Assembly: GCA_037893245.1 (NCBI GenBank)
Contig: JBAIAA010000693.1
Location: 992,001 to 1,056,000 of the forward strand
DNA from: Crossaster papposus
Lineage: Eukaryota; Echinodermata; Asteroidea; Velatida; Solasteridae
Direction of reading: 5' to 3'
Length of the DNA: 64,000 nucleotides
In this document: in pieces, positions 35,115 to 47,878 of the stretch
How positions within the stretch are numbered: the first letter of the stretch is position 1
Layout of the letters: the number at the start of each line of letters is the position of its first letter
Made by a program: the position numbers and the translations under genes
Notes under the pieces: model-generated
What the model saw: only the letters and a program-made list of their open reading frames with translations
The model's database searches: none
What the model was told of the DNA's origin: nothing

Positions 35115-36700
35115 TTATAACATACTGCAAGTTTGCGCCCGCACCGCTCTTTTGCTTTCTCGCACCCCTTTTTTTCCGAGTGCCAACAGTGAAGTGTTAT
35201 AATATACTGCAAGTTTGCGCCCGCACCGCTCTTTTGCTTTGTCGCACCCCTTTTGTTCCGAGTGCCAACAGTGAAGTGTTATAACATACTGCAAGTTTGC
35301 GCCCGCACCCCTCTTTTGCTTTCTCGCACCCCTTTTTGCCCTTGCCAACAGTGAAGTCATAACATACTGCACATTTGCGCCCACACCCCTCTTTTGCTGT
35401 CTCGCACCCCCTTTTGCTCTTGCCAACAGTAAATTCACAACATGTTGCAAATTTGCGCCCGCACCCCTCTTTTGCTTTCTCGCACCCCTTTTTGCTGTTG
35501 CCAACAGTGAAGTCATAACATACTGCAAATTTGCGCCAGCACACCTCTTTTGCTTTCTCGCCCCCCTTTTTGCTGTTGTCAACAGTGAAGTCATAACATA
35601 CTGCACATTTGCGCCCGCACCATTCTTTTGCTTTCTAGGACCCCAACAGTGTTGCCAACAGTGAAGTCATAACATACTGCAAATTTGCGCCAGCACACCT
35701 CTTTTGCTTTCTCGCCCCCCTTTTTGCTGTTGTCAACAGTGAAGTCATAACATACTGCACATTTGCGCCCGCACCATTCTTTTGCTTTCTCGGACCCCTT
35801 TTTGTTCTTGCCAACAGTGAAGTCATAACATACTGCAAGTTTGCGCCCGCACCGCTCTTTTGCTTTCTCGCACCCCTTTTTTCCCGAGTGCCAACAGTGA
35901 AGTGTTATAACATACTGCAAGTTTGCGCCCGCACCCCTCTTTTGCTTTTTTCGCACCCCTTTTTGCCCTTGCCAACAGTGAAGTCATAACATACTGCACA
36001 TTTGCGCCCACACACCTCTTTTGCTGTCTCGCACCCTTTTTGCTCTTGCCAACAGTGAAGTCATAACATACTGCAAATTTTCGCCCGCACCCCTCTTTTG
36101 CTTTCTCGGACCCCTTTTTGTTCTTGCCAACAGTGAAGTCATAACATACTGCAAGTTTGCGCCCGCACCGCTCTTTTGCTTTCTCGCACCCCTTTTTTTC
36201 CGAGTGCCAACAGTGAAGTGTTATAACATACTGCAAGTTTGCGCCCGCACACCTCTTTTGCTTTGTCGCACCCCTTTTTGCTCTTGCCAACAGTAAAGTC
36301 ATAACATACTGCAAATTTGCGCCCGCTCCCCTCTTTTGCTTTCTCGCATCCCATTTTGCTTTCGCCAACAGTAAAGTCATAATATACTGCACATTTGAGC
36401 TCGCACCCCTAATTTGCTTTTTCGCACCCCCTTTTGCTCTTGCCAACAGTAAAGTCACAACATGCTGCAAATTTGCGCCCGCACCCCTCTTTTGCTTTCT
36501 CGCACCCCTTTTTGCTGTTGCCAACAGTGAAGTCATAACATACTGCAAATTTGCGCCCGCACACCTCTTTTGCTTTCTCGCCCCCCTTTTTGTTCTTGCC
36601 AACAGTGAAGTCATAACATACTGCAAGTTTGCGCCCGCACCGCTCTTTTGCTTTCTCGCACCCCTTTTTTTCCGAGTGCCAACAGTAAAGTGTTATAACA
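35115..36700 (+). repeat. 3149-bp-spaced duplication, copy 1
   Basis: Matches 38264-39849 at offset 3149 bp, including the 76-bp rearranged monomer. The first part matches again at 39760 onward (a further 1496 bp). Small differences include AGCATTTTGC/CATGTTGCTG-type changes near 36355/39503. Confidence 0.87.
35635..35656 (+). repeat. Rearranged 76-bp monomer junction, copy 1
   Basis: The usual end CTCGGACCCCTTTTTGTTC is replaced by CTAGGACCCCAACAGTG followed by TTGCCAACAG. The CAACAGTG motif therefore occurs twice within 15 bp and the T tract is lost. The monomer is 76 bp. Copies are at 38784-38805 and 40280-40301. Confidence 0.88.
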
Positions 36701-37150
36701 TACTGCAAGTTTGCGCCCGCACCGCTCTTTTGCTTTGTCGCACCCCTTTTGTTCCGAGTGCCAACAGTGAAGTGTTATAACATACTGCAAGTTTGCGCCC
36801 GCACCCCTCTTTTGCTGTCTCGCACCCCCTTTTGCTCTTGCCAACAGTAAATTCACAACATGCTGCAAATTTGCGCCCGCACCCCTCTTTTGCTTTCTCG
36901 CACCCCTTTTTGCTGTTGCCAACAGTGAAGTCATAACATACTGCAAATTTGCGCCAGCACACCTCTTTTGCTTTCTCGCCCCCCTTTTTGCTGTTGTCAA
37001 CAGTGAAGTCATAACATACTGCACATTTGCGCCCACACCCCTCTTTTGCTGTCTCGCACCCCCTTTTGCTCTTGCCAACAGTAAATTCACAACATGCTGC
37101 AAATTTGCGCCCGCACCCCTCTTTTGCTTTCTCGCACCCCTTTTTGCTGT
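36300..37150 (+). repeat. 4485-bp-spaced duplication, copy 1
   Basis: Matches 40785-41635 at offset 4485 bp, from the GCTCCCCTC monomer through the type B pair to the CCCACACC / GTAAATTCACAACATG monomers. It diverges where GTCACAACATGC near 37165 faces GTCATAACATAC. Confidence 0.82.
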
Positions 37151-38263
37151 TGCCAACAGTGAAGTCACAACATGCTGCAAATTTGCGCCCGCACCCCTCT
37201 TTTGCTTTCTTGCCCCCCTTTTTGCTGTTGTCAACAGTGAAGTCATAACATACTGCACATTTGCGCCCGCACCCCTCTTTGCTTTCTCGGACCCCTTTTT
37301 GTTCTTGCCAACAGTGAAGTCATAACATACTGCAAGTTTGCGCCGGCACCGCTCTTTTGCTTTCTCGCACCCCTTTTTTTCCGAGTGCCAAGAGTAAAGT
37401 GTTATAACATACTGCAAGTTTGCGACCACACCCCTCTTTTGCTTTCTCGCACCCCTTTTTGCCCTTGCTAACAGTGAAGTCATAACATACTGCACATTTG
37501 CGCCCACATCCTTCTTTTGCTGTCTCGCACCCCTTTTTGCTCTTGCCAACAGTGAAGTCATAACATACTGCAAATTTTCGCCCGCACCCCTCTTTTGCTT
37601 TCTCGGACCCCTTTTTGTTCTTGCCAACAGTGAAGTCATAACATACTGCAAGTTTGCGCCCGCACCGCTCTTTTGCTTTCTCGCACCCCTTTTTTTCCGA
37701 GTGCCAACAGTGAAGTGTTATAACATACTGCAAGTTTGCGCCCGCACCCCTCTTTTGCTTTCTCGCACCCCTTTTTGCCCTTGCCAACAGTGAAGTCATA
37801 ACATACTGCAAATTTGCGCCCGCACCCCTCGTTTGCTTTCTTGCACCCCTTTTTTCCCTTGCCAACAGTGAAGTCATAACATACTGCAAATTTGCGCCCG
37901 CACACCTCTTTTGCTTTGTCGCACCCCTTTTTGCTCTTGCCAACAGTAAAGTCATAACATACTGCAAATTTGCGCCCGCTCCCCTCTTTTGCTTTCTCGC
38001 ATCCCATTTTGCTGTCGCCAACAGTAAAGTCATAATATACTGCACATTTGCGCTCGCACCCCTAATTTGCTTTTTCGCACCCCCTTTTGCTCTTGCCAAC
38101 AGTAAAGTCACAACATGCTGCAAATTTGCGCCCGCACCCCTCTTTTGCTTTCTCGCACCCCTTTTTGCTGTTGCCAACAGTGAAGTCATAACATACTGCA
38201 AATTTGCGCCCGCACACCTCTTTTGCTTTCTCGCCCCCCTTTTTGTTCTTGCCAACAGTGAAG

Positions 38264-39759
38264 TCATAACATACTGCAAGTTTGCGCCCGCACCGCTCTT
38301 TTGCTTTCTCGCACCCCTTTTTTTCCGAGTGCCAACAGTGAAGTGTTATAACATACTGCAAGTTTGCGCCCGCACCGCTCTTTTGCTTTGTCGCACCCCT
38401 TTTGTTCCGAGTGCCAACAGTGAAGTGTTATAACATACTGCAAGTTTGCGCCCGCACCCCTCTTTTGCTTTCTCGCACCCCTTTTTGCCCTTGCCAACAG
38501 TGAAGTCATAACATACTGCACATTTGCGCCCACACCCCTCTTTTGCTGTCTCGCACCCCCTTTTGCTCTTGCCAACAGTAAATTCACAACATGTTGCAAA
38601 TTTGCGCCCGCACCCCTCTTTTGCTTTCTCGCACCCCTTTTTGCTGTTGCCAACAGTGAAGTCATAACATACTGCAAATTTGCGCCAGCACACCTCTTTT
38701 GCTTTCTCGCCCCCCTTTTTGCTGTTGTCAACAGTGAAGTCATAACATACTGCACATTTGCGCCCGCACCATTCTTTTGCTTTCTAGGACCCCAACAGTG
38801 TTGCCAACAGTGAAGTCATAACATACTGCAAATTTGCGCCAGCACACCTCTTTTGCTTTCTCGCCCCCCTTTTTGCTGTTGTCAACAGTGAAGTCATAAA
38901 ATACTGCACATTTGCGCCCGCACCATTCTTTTGCTTTCTCGGACCCCTTTTTGTTCTTGCCAACAGTGAAGTCATAACATACTGCAAGTTTGCGCCCGCA
39001 CCGCTCTTTTGCTTTCTCGCACCCCTTTTTTCCCGAGTGCCAACAGTGAAGTGTTATAACATACTGCAAGTTTGCGCCCGCACCCCTCTTTTGCTTTTTT
39101 CGCACCCCTTTTTGCCCTTGCCAACAGTGAAGTCATAACATACTGCACATTTGCGCCCACACCCCTCTTTTGCTGTCTCGCACCCTTTTTGCTCTTGCCA
39201 ACAGTGAAGTCATAACATACTGCAAATTTTCGCCCGCACCCCTCTTTTGCTTTCTCGGACCCCTTTTTGTTCTTGCCAACAGTGAAGTCATAACATACTG
39301 CAAGTTTGCGCCCGCACCGCTCTTTTGCTTTCTCGCACCCCTTTTTTTCCGAGTGCCAACAGTGAAGTGTTATAACATACTGCAAGTTTGCGCCCGCACA
39401 CCTCTTTTGCTTTGTCGCACCCCTTTTTGCTCTTGCCAACAGTAAAGTCATAACATACTGCAAATTTGCGCCCGCTCCCCTCTTTTGCTTTCTCGCATCC
39501 CATGTTGCTGTCGCCAACAGTAAAGTCATAATATACTGCACATTTGAGCTCGCACCCCTAATTTGCTTTTTCGCACCCCCTTTTGCTCTTGCCAACAGTA
39601 AAGTCACAACATGCTGCAAATTTGCGCCCGCACCCCTCTTTTGCTTTCTCGCACCCCTTTTTGCTGTTGCCAACAGTGAAGTCATAACATACTGCAAATT
39701 TGCGCCCGCACACCTCTTTTGCTTTCTCGCCCCCCTTTTTGTTCTTGCCAACAGTGAAG
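38264..39759 (+). repeat. 1496-bp tandem unit, copy 1
   Basis: Homology between 38264-39295 and 39760-40791 at offset 1496 bp, with the 76-bp monomer in both. One visible difference is ATAAAATACTGC near 38900 versus ATAACATACTGC near 40396. Confidence 0.87.
38784..38805 (+). repeat. Rearranged 76-bp monomer junction, copy 2
   Basis: Counterpart of 35635-35656 at offset 3149 bp. Confidence 0.88.
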
Positions 39760-40791
39760 TCATAACATACTGCAAGTTTGCGCCCGCACCGCTCTTTTGC
39801 TTTCTCGCACCCCTTTTTTTCCGAGTGCCAACAGTAAAGTGTTATAACATACTGCAAGTTTGCGCCCGCACCGCTCTTTTGCTTTCTCGCACCCCTTTTT
39901 TTCCGAGTGCCAACAGTGAAGTGTTATAACATACTGCAAGTTTGCGCCCGCACCCCTCTTTTGCTTTCTCGCACCCCTTTTTGCCCTTGCCAACAGTGAA
40001 GTCATAACATACTGCACATTTGCGCCCACACCCCTCTTTTGCTGTCTCGCACCCCCTTTTGCTCTTGCCAACAGTAAATTCACAACATGTTGCAAATTTG
40101 CGCCCGCACCCCTCTTTTGCTTTCTCGCACCCCTTTTTGCTGTTGCCAACAGTGAAGTCATAACATACTGCAAATTTGCGCCAGCACACCTCTTTTGCTT
40201 TCTCGCCCCCCTTTTTGCTGTTGTCAACAGTGAAGTCATAACATACTGCACATTTGCGCCCGCACCATTCTTTTGCTTTCTAGGACCCCAACAGTGTTGC
40301 CAACAGTGAAGTCATAACATACTGCAAATTTGCGCCAGCACACCTCTTTTGCTTTCTCGCCCCCCTTTTTGCTGTTGTCAACAGTGAAGTCATAACATAC
40401 TGCACATTTGCGCCCGCACCATTCTTTTGCTTTCTCGGACCCCTTTTTGTTCTTGCCAACAGTGAAGTCATAACATACTGCAAGTTTGCGCCCGCACCGC
40501 TCTTTTGCTTTCTCGCACCCCTTTTTTCCCGAGTGCCAATAGTGAAGTGTTATAACATACTGCAAGTTTGCGCCCGCACCCCTCTTTTGCTTTTTTCGCA
40601 CCCCTTTTTGCCCTTGCCAACAGTGAAGTCATAACATACTGCACATTTGCGCCCACACCCCTCTTTTGCTGTCTCGCACCCTTTTTGCTCTTGCCAACAG
40701 TGAAGTCATAACATACTGCAAATTTTCGCCCGCACCCCTCTTTTGCTTTCTCGGACCCCTTTTTGTTCTTGCCAACAGTGAAGTCATAACA
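39760..40791 (+). repeat. 1496-bp tandem unit, copy 2 (partial)
   Basis: Matches 38264-39295. After about 40791 the sequence switches to match 36311 onward at offset 4485 bp. Confidence 0.87.
40280..40301 (+). repeat. Rearranged 76-bp monomer junction, copy 3
   Basis: Counterpart of 38784-38805 at offset 1496 bp. Confidence 0.88.
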
Positions 40792-41635
40792 TACTGCAAA
40801 TTTGCGCCCGCTCCCCTCTTTTGCTTTCTCGCATCCCATTTTGCTGTCGCCAACAGTAAAGTCATAATATACTGCACATTTGAGCTTGCACCCCTAATTT
40901 GCTTTTTCGCACCCCCTTTTGCTCTTGCCAACAGTAAAGTCACAACATGCTGCAAATTTGCGCCCGCACCCCTCTTTTGCTTTCTCGCACCCCTTTTTGC
41001 TGTTGCCAACAGTGAAGTCATAACATACTGCAAATTTGCGCCCGCACACCTCTTTTGCTTTCTCGCCCCCCTTTTTGTTCTTGCCAACAGTGAAGTCATA
41101 ACATACTGCAAGTTTGCGCCCGCACCGCTCTTTTGCTTTCTCGCACCCCTTTTTTTCCGAGTGCCAACAGTAAAGTGTTATAACATACTGCAAGTTTGCG
41201 CCCGCACCGCTCTTTTGCTTTGTCGCACCCCTTTTGTTCCGAGTGCCAACAGTGAAGTGTTATAACATACTGCAAGTTTGCGCCCGCACCCCTCTTTTGC
41301 TGTCTCGCACCCCCTTTTGCTCTTGCCAACAGTAAATTCACAACATGCTGCAAATTTGCGCCCGCACCCCTCTTTTGCTTTCTCGCACCCCTTTTTGCTG
41401 TTGCCAACAGTGAAGTCATAACATACTGCAAATTTGCGCCTGCACACCTCTTTTGCTTTCTCGCCCCCCTTTTTGCTGTTGTCAACAGTGAAGTCATAAC
41501 ATACTGCACATTTGCGCCCACACCCCTCTTTTGCTGTCTCGCACCCCCTTTTGCTCTTGCCAACAGTAAATTCACAACATGCTGCAAATTTGCGCCCGCA
41601 CCCCTCTTTTGCTTTCTCGCACCCCTTTTTGCTGT
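40785..41635 (+). repeat. 4485-bp-spaced duplication, copy 2
   Basis: Counterpart of 36300-37150. One difference is GCGCCTGC near 41438 versus GCGCCAGC near 36953. Confidence 0.82.
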
Positions 41636-44600
41636 TGCCAACAGTGAAGTCATAACATACTGCAAATTTGCGCCAGCACACCTCTTTTGCTTTCTCGCCC
41701 CCCTTTTTGCTGTTGTCAACAGTGAAGTCATAACATACTGCACATTTGCGCCCGCACCATTATTTTGCTTTCTCGGACCCCTTTTTGTTCTTGCCAACAG
41801 TGAAGTCATAACATACTGCAAGTTTGCGCCCGCACCGCTCTTTTGCTTTCTCGCACCCCTTTTTTCCGAGTGCCAACAGTGAAGTGTTATAACATACTGC
41901 ACATTTGCGCCCACACCCCTCTTTTGCTGTCTCGCACCCCTTTTTGCTCTTGGCAACAGTGAAGTCATAACATACTGCAAATTTGCGCCCGCACCCCTCT
42001 TTTGCTTTCTAGGACCCCTTTTTGTTCTTGCCAACAGTGAAGTCATAACATACTGTAAATTTGCGCCCGCACCGCTCTTTTGCTTTCTCGCACCCCTTTT
42101 GTTCCCGAGTGCCAACAGTGAAGTGTTATAACATACTGCAAGTTTGCGCCCGCACCCCTCTTTTGCTTTTTTCGCACCCCTTTTTGCCCTTGCCAACAGT
42201 GAAGTCATAACATACTGCACATTTGCGCCCACACCCCTCTTTTGCTGTCTCGCACCCTTTTTGCTCTTGCCAACAGTGAAGTCATAACATACTGCAAATT
42301 TGCGCCCGCACCCCTCTTTTGCTTTCTTGCACCCCTTTTGGCTGTTGCCAACAGTGAAGTCATAACAAACTGCAAATTTGCGCCCGCACACCTCTTTTGC
42401 TTTCTCGCACCCCTTTTTGCTCTTGCCAACAGTAAAGTCATAACATACTGCAAATGTGCGCCCGCTCCCCTCTTTTGCTTTCTCGCATCCCATTTTGCTG
42501 TCGGCAACAGTAAAGTCATAATATACTGCACATTTGCGCTCGCACCCCTCATTTGCTTTTTCGCACCCCCTTTTGCTTTTGCCAACAGTAAAGTCACAAC
42601 ATGCTGCAAATTTGCGCCCGCACCCCTCTTTTGCTTTCTCGCACCCCCTTTTGCTGTTGCCAACAGTGAAGTCATAACATACTGCAAATTTGCGGCAGCA
42701 CACCTCTTTTGCTTTCTCGCCCCCCTTTTTGCTGTTGTCAAAAGTGAAGTCATAACATACTGCACATTTGCGCCCGCACCCCTCTTTTGCTTTCTCGGAC
42801 CCCTTTTTGTTCTTGCCAACAGTGAAGTCATAACATACTGCAAGTTTGCGCCCGCACCGCTCTTTTGCTTTCTCGCACCCCTTTTTTTCCCGAGTGCCAA
42901 CAGTGAAGTGTTATAACATACTGCAAGTTTGCGCCCGCACCCCTCTTTTGCTTTCTCGCACCCCTGTTTGCCCTTGCCAACAGTGAAGTCATAACATACT
43001 GCACATTTGCGCCCACACCCTTATTTTGCTGTCTCGCACCCCTTTTTGCTCTTGCCAACAGTGAAGTCATAACATACTACAAATTTGCGCCCGCACCGCT
43101 CTTTTGCTTTCTCGCACCCCTTTTTTTCCGAGTGCCAACAGTGAAGTGTTATAACATACTGCAAGTTTGCGCCCGCACCCCTCTTTTGCTTTCTTGCACC
43201 CCTTTTTGCCCTTGCCAACAGTGAAGTCATAACATACTGCAAATTTGCGCCCGCACCCCTCTTTTGCTTTCTTGCACCCCTTTTGGCTGTTGCCAACAGT
43301 GAAGTCATAACATACTGCAAATTTGCGCCCGCACACCTCTTTTGCTTTGTCGCACCCCTTTTTGCTCTTGCCAACAGTAAAGTCATAACATACTGCAAAT
43401 TTGCGCCCGCTCCTCTCTTTTGCTTTCTCGCATCCCATTTTGCTGTCGCCAACAGTAAAGTCATAATATACTGCACATTTGCGCTCGCACCCCTCATTTG
43501 CTTTTTCGCACCCCCTTTTGCTCTTGCCAACAGTACAGTCACAACATGCTGCAAATTTGCGCCCGGACCCCTCTTTTGCTTTCTCGCACCCCTTTTTGCT
43601 GTTGCCAACAGTGAAGTCATAACATACTGCAAATTTGCGCCCGCACACCTCTTTTGCTTTCTCGCTCCCCTTTTTGTTCTTGCCAACAGTGAAGTCATAA
43701 CATACTGCAAGTTTGCGCCCGCACCGCTCTTTTGCTTTCTCGGACCCCTTTTTGTTCTTGCCAACAGTGAAGTCATAACATACTGCAAATTTGCGCCCGC
43801 ACCCCTCTTTTGCTTTCTTGCACCCCTTTTTGCTGTTGCCAACAGTGAAGTCATAACATACTGCAAATTTGCGCCCGCACACCTCTTTTGCTTTGTCGCA
43901 CCCCTTTTTGCTCTTGCCAACAGTAAAGTCATAACATACTGCAAATTTGCGCCAGCACACCTCTTTTGCTTTCTCGCCCCCCTTTTTGCTGTTGTCAACA
44001 GTGAAGTCATAACATACTGCACATTTGCGCCCACACCCCTCTTTTGCTGTCTCGCACCCCCTTTTGCTCTTGCCAACAGTAAATTCACAACATGCTGCAA
44101 ATTTGCGCCCGCACCCCTCTTTTGCTTTCTCGCACCCCTTTTTCTCCGAGTGCCAACAGTGAAGTGTTATAACATACTGCAAGTTTGCGCCCGCACCCCT
44201 CTTTTGCTTTCTCGCACCCCTTTTTGCTCTTGCCAACAGTGAAGTCAAAACATAAAGCAAGTTTGCGCCCGCACCCCTCTTTTGCTTTCTCGCACCCCTT
44301 TTTGCTCTTGCCAACAGTAAAGTCATAACATACAAATTTGCGCCCGCACACCTCTTTTGCTTTCTCGCACCCCTTTTTGATCTTGCCAACAGTAAAGTCA
44401 TAACATACTGCAAATTTGCGCCCGCTCCCCTCTTTTGCTTTCTCGCACCCCTTTTTGCCCTTGCCAACAGTGAAGTCATAACATACTGCACATTTGCGCC
44501 CACACCCCTCTTTTGCTGTCTCGCACCTCTTTTTGCTCTTGCAAACAGTGAAGTCATAACATACTGCAAATTTGCGCCCGCACCCCTCTTTTGCTTTCTT

Positions 44601-44660
44601 GCACCCCTTTGTGCTGTTGCCAACAGTGAAGTCATAACGTACTGCAAATTTGCGCCCGCT
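41636..44660 (+). repeat. Irregular HOR zone
   Basis: Monomer order here is a mosaic. 42290-42690 matches about 43235-43635 (offset about 945 bp, sharing CTTGCACCCCTTTTGGCTG). Private variants include GCGGCAGC near 42693, CTTGGCAAC near 41950, TCAAAAGTG near 42738 and a monomer lacking CTGC (ACATACAAATTTG near 44330). Near 44.1 kb the array changes from middle-region monomers to those of the right-hand region. Confidence 0.72.
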
Positions 44661-45537
44661 TCCCTCTTTTGCTTTCTCGCATCCCTTTTTGATCTTGCCA
44701 ACAGTGAAGTCATAATATACTGCAAATTTGCGCTCGCACCTCTCATTTGCTTCTTCGCACCCCTTTTTGTTCTTGCCAACAGTGAAGTCATAACATACTG
44801 CAAGTTTGCGCCCGGACCGCTCTTTTGCTTTCTCACACCCCTTTTTCTCAGAGTGCCAACAGTCAAGTGTTATAACATACTGCAAATTTGCGCTCGCACC
44901 ACTCTTCTGCTTTCTCGCACCCCTTTTTGCTCTTGCCAACAGTGAAGTCAAAACTTAATGCAAGTTTGCGCCCGCACCCCTCTTTTGCTTTCTCGCACCC
45001 CTTTTTGCTCTTGCCAACAGTGAAGTCATAACATACTGCAAGTTTGCGCCCGCACCGCTCTTTTGCTTTCTCGCTCTCCTTTTTCTCCGAGTGCCAACAG
45101 TGAAGTGTTATAACATACTGCAAGTTTGCGCCTGCACCCCTCTTTTGCTTTCTCGCACCCCTTTTTGCTGTTGCCAACAGTGAAGTCATAACATACTGCA
45201 AATTTGCGCCCACACACCTCTTTTGCTTTCTTGCACCCCATTTTGCTGTTGCCAACAGTGAAGTCATAACATACTGCAAATTTACGCCCGCACACCTCTT
45301 TTGCTTTCTCGTACCCCTTTTTGCTCTTGCCAACAGTAAAGTCATAACATACTGCAAATTTGCGCCCGCTCCCCTCTTTTGCTTTCTCGCATCCCTTTTT
45401 GCTGTCGCCAACAGTGAAGTCATAATATACTGCAAATTTGCGCTCGCACCGCTCATTTGCTTCTTTCCACCCCTTTTTGCTGTTGTCAACAGTGAAGTCA
45501 TAACATACTGCACGTTTGCGCCAAGACCGCTCTTTTG
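44661..45537 (+). repeat. 3218-bp-spaced duplication, copy 1
   Basis: Matches 47879-48755 at offset 3218 bp. Shared marks are TTTTTGATCTTGCC, CAGTCAAGTG, CTCGCTCTCC, TTTACGCCC, CTCGTACCCC and CTTCTTTCCACC. Confidence 0.86.
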
Positions 45538-47690
45538 CTTTCTCGCACCCCTTTTTGTTCTTGCCAACAGTGAAGTCATAACATACTGCAAATTTGCACC
45601 CGCACCGCTCTTTTGCTTTCTCGCACCCCTTTTTATCCGAGTGCAAACGGTTAAGTGTTATAACATACTGCAAGTTTGCTCCCGCACCCCTCTTTTGCTT
45701 TCTCGCACCCCTTTTTGCCCTTGCCAACAGTGAAGTCATTACATACTGCACATTTGCGCACACACCCCTCTTTTGCTGTCTCGCACCCCATTTTGCTCTT
45801 GCCAACAGTGAAGTCCTAACATACTGCAAATTTGCGCCCGCACCCCTCTTTTGCTTTCTCGCACCCCTTTTTGTTCTTGCCAACAGTGAAGTCATAACAT
45901 ACTGCAAGTTTGCACCCGCACCCTCTTTTGCTTTCTCGCACCCCTTTTTCTCCGAGTGCCAACAGTGAAGTGTTATAACATACTGCAAGTTTGCGCCCGC
46001 ACCCCTCTTTTGTTTTCTCGCAACCCCTTTTGCCCTTGCCAACAGTGAAGTCATAACATACTGCAAATTTGCGCCCGCACCCCTCTTTTGCTTTCTCGCA
46101 TCCCTTTTTGCTGACGCCAACAGTGAAGTCATAATATACTGCAAATTTGCGCTCGCACCCCTCATTTGCTTTTTCGCACCCCTTTTTGTTCTTGCCCACA
46201 GTGAAGTCATATCATACTGCAAGTTTGCGCCCGGACCGCTCTTTTGCTCTCCCACACCCCTTTTTCTCCGAGTGCCAACAGTGAAGTGTTATAACATACT
46301 GCAAATTTGCGCTCGCACCACTCTTTTGCTTTCTCGCACCCCTTTTTGCTCTTGCCAACAGTGAAGTCAAAACATAATGCAAGTTTGCGCCCGCACCCCT
46401 CTTTTGCTTTCTCGCACCCCTTTTTGCTCTTGCCAACAGTGAAGTCATAACATACTGCAAATTTGCGCCCGCACCCCTCTTTTGCTTTCTCGCACCCGTT
46501 TTTGCTCTTGCCAACAGTGAAGTCATAACATACTGCAAATTTGCGCCCGCACCCCTATTTTGCTTTATCGCACCCCTTTTTGCTCTTGCCAACAGTGAAG
46601 TCATAACATACTGCAAATTTGCGCCCGCACCCCTATTTTGCTTTATCGCTCCCCTTTTTGCTCTTGCCAACAGTGAAGTCATAACATACTGCAAATTTGC
46701 GCCGCGCCCCTCTTTTGCTTTCTCGCACCCCTTTTTGCCCTTGCCAACAGTGAAGTCATAACATACTGCAAATTTGCGCCCGCACCCCTCTTTTGCTTTC
46801 TTTCACCCCTTTTGCTGTTGCCAACAGTGAAGTCATAACATACTGCAAATTTGCGCCCGCACACCTCTTTTGCTTTCTCGCACCTCTTGTTGCTCTTGCC
46901 AACAGTAAAGACATAACATACTGCAAATTTGCGCCCGCACCCCTCTTTTGCTTTCTTGCACCCCTTTTTGCTGTTGCCAACAGTGAAGTCATAACATACT
47001 GCAAATTTGCGCCCGCACACCTCTTTTGCTTTTTTACACCCCTTTTTGCTCTTGCCAACATTAAAGTCATAACATACTGCAAATTTGCGCCCGCACCCCT
47101 CTTTTGCTTTCTCGCACCCCTTTTGGCTGTTGTCAACAGTGAAGTCATAACATACTGCACATTTGCGCGCGCATCCCTCTTTTGCTTTCTCGCACTCCTT
47201 TTTGTTCTTGCCAACAGTGAAGTCATAACATACTGCAAGTTTGCACCCGCACCGCTCTTTTGCTTTCTCGCATCCCTTTTCGCTGTCGCCAACAGTGAAG
47301 TCATAATATACTGCAAATTTGCGCTCGCACCCCTCATTTGCTTTTTCGCACCCCTTTTTGTTCTTGCCAACAGTGAAGTCATAACATACTGCAAGTTTGC
47401 GCCCGGACCGCTCTTTTGCTCTCCCACACCCCTTTTTCTCCGAGTGCCAACAGTGAAGTGTTATAACGTTCTGCAAATTTGCGCTCGCACCACTCTTTTG
47501 CTTTCTCACCCCTTTTTGCTCTTGCCAACAGTGAAGTCACAACATACTGCAAATTTGCGCCCGCACCCCTCTTTTTGCTTTCTCGCACCCCTTTTTGCTC
47601 TTGCCAACAGTGAAGTCATAACATACTGCAAATTTGCGCCCGCACCCCTCTTTTGCTTTCTTGCACCCCTTTTTGCTGTTGCCAACAGTA
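45534..47690 (+). repeat. 4.4-kb-spaced duplication, copy 1
   Basis: Matches 49934-52091 at 4400 bp, then 4401 bp after a 1-bp deletion near 45921 (CACCCTCTTTTG versus CACCGCTCTTTTG). Shared rare marks are GCAAACGGTTAAG, GCTGACGCCAAC, TTGCCCACAG, CATATCATAC, GCGCCGCGCCCC, TTTCTTTCACCCC and CTTTTTTACACC. Confidence 0.9.
47501..47510 (+). repeat. Indel-marked monomer (CTTTCTCACC), first of seven copies
   Basis: This monomer lost two bases (CTCGCACCCC became CTCACCCC). It follows GTTATAACGTTCTGC and precedes a monomer with one extra T (CCTCTTTTTGC). The set recurs at 51902, 54257, 56698, 58601, 61814 and 63852, with spacings of 4401, 2355, 2441, 1903, 3213 and 2038 bp. It tracks HOR copies in the right third of the window. 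Confidence 0.9.
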
Positions 47691-47878
47691 AAGTCATAAC
47701 ATACTGCAAATTTGCGCCCGCTCCCCTCTTTTGCTTTCTCGCACCCCTTTTTGCCCTTGCCAACAGTGAAGTCATAACATACTGCACATTTGCGCCCACA
47801 CCCCTCTTTTGCTGTCTCGCACCCCTTTTTGCTCTTGCAAACAGTGAAGTCATAACATACTGCAAATTTGCGCCCGCA

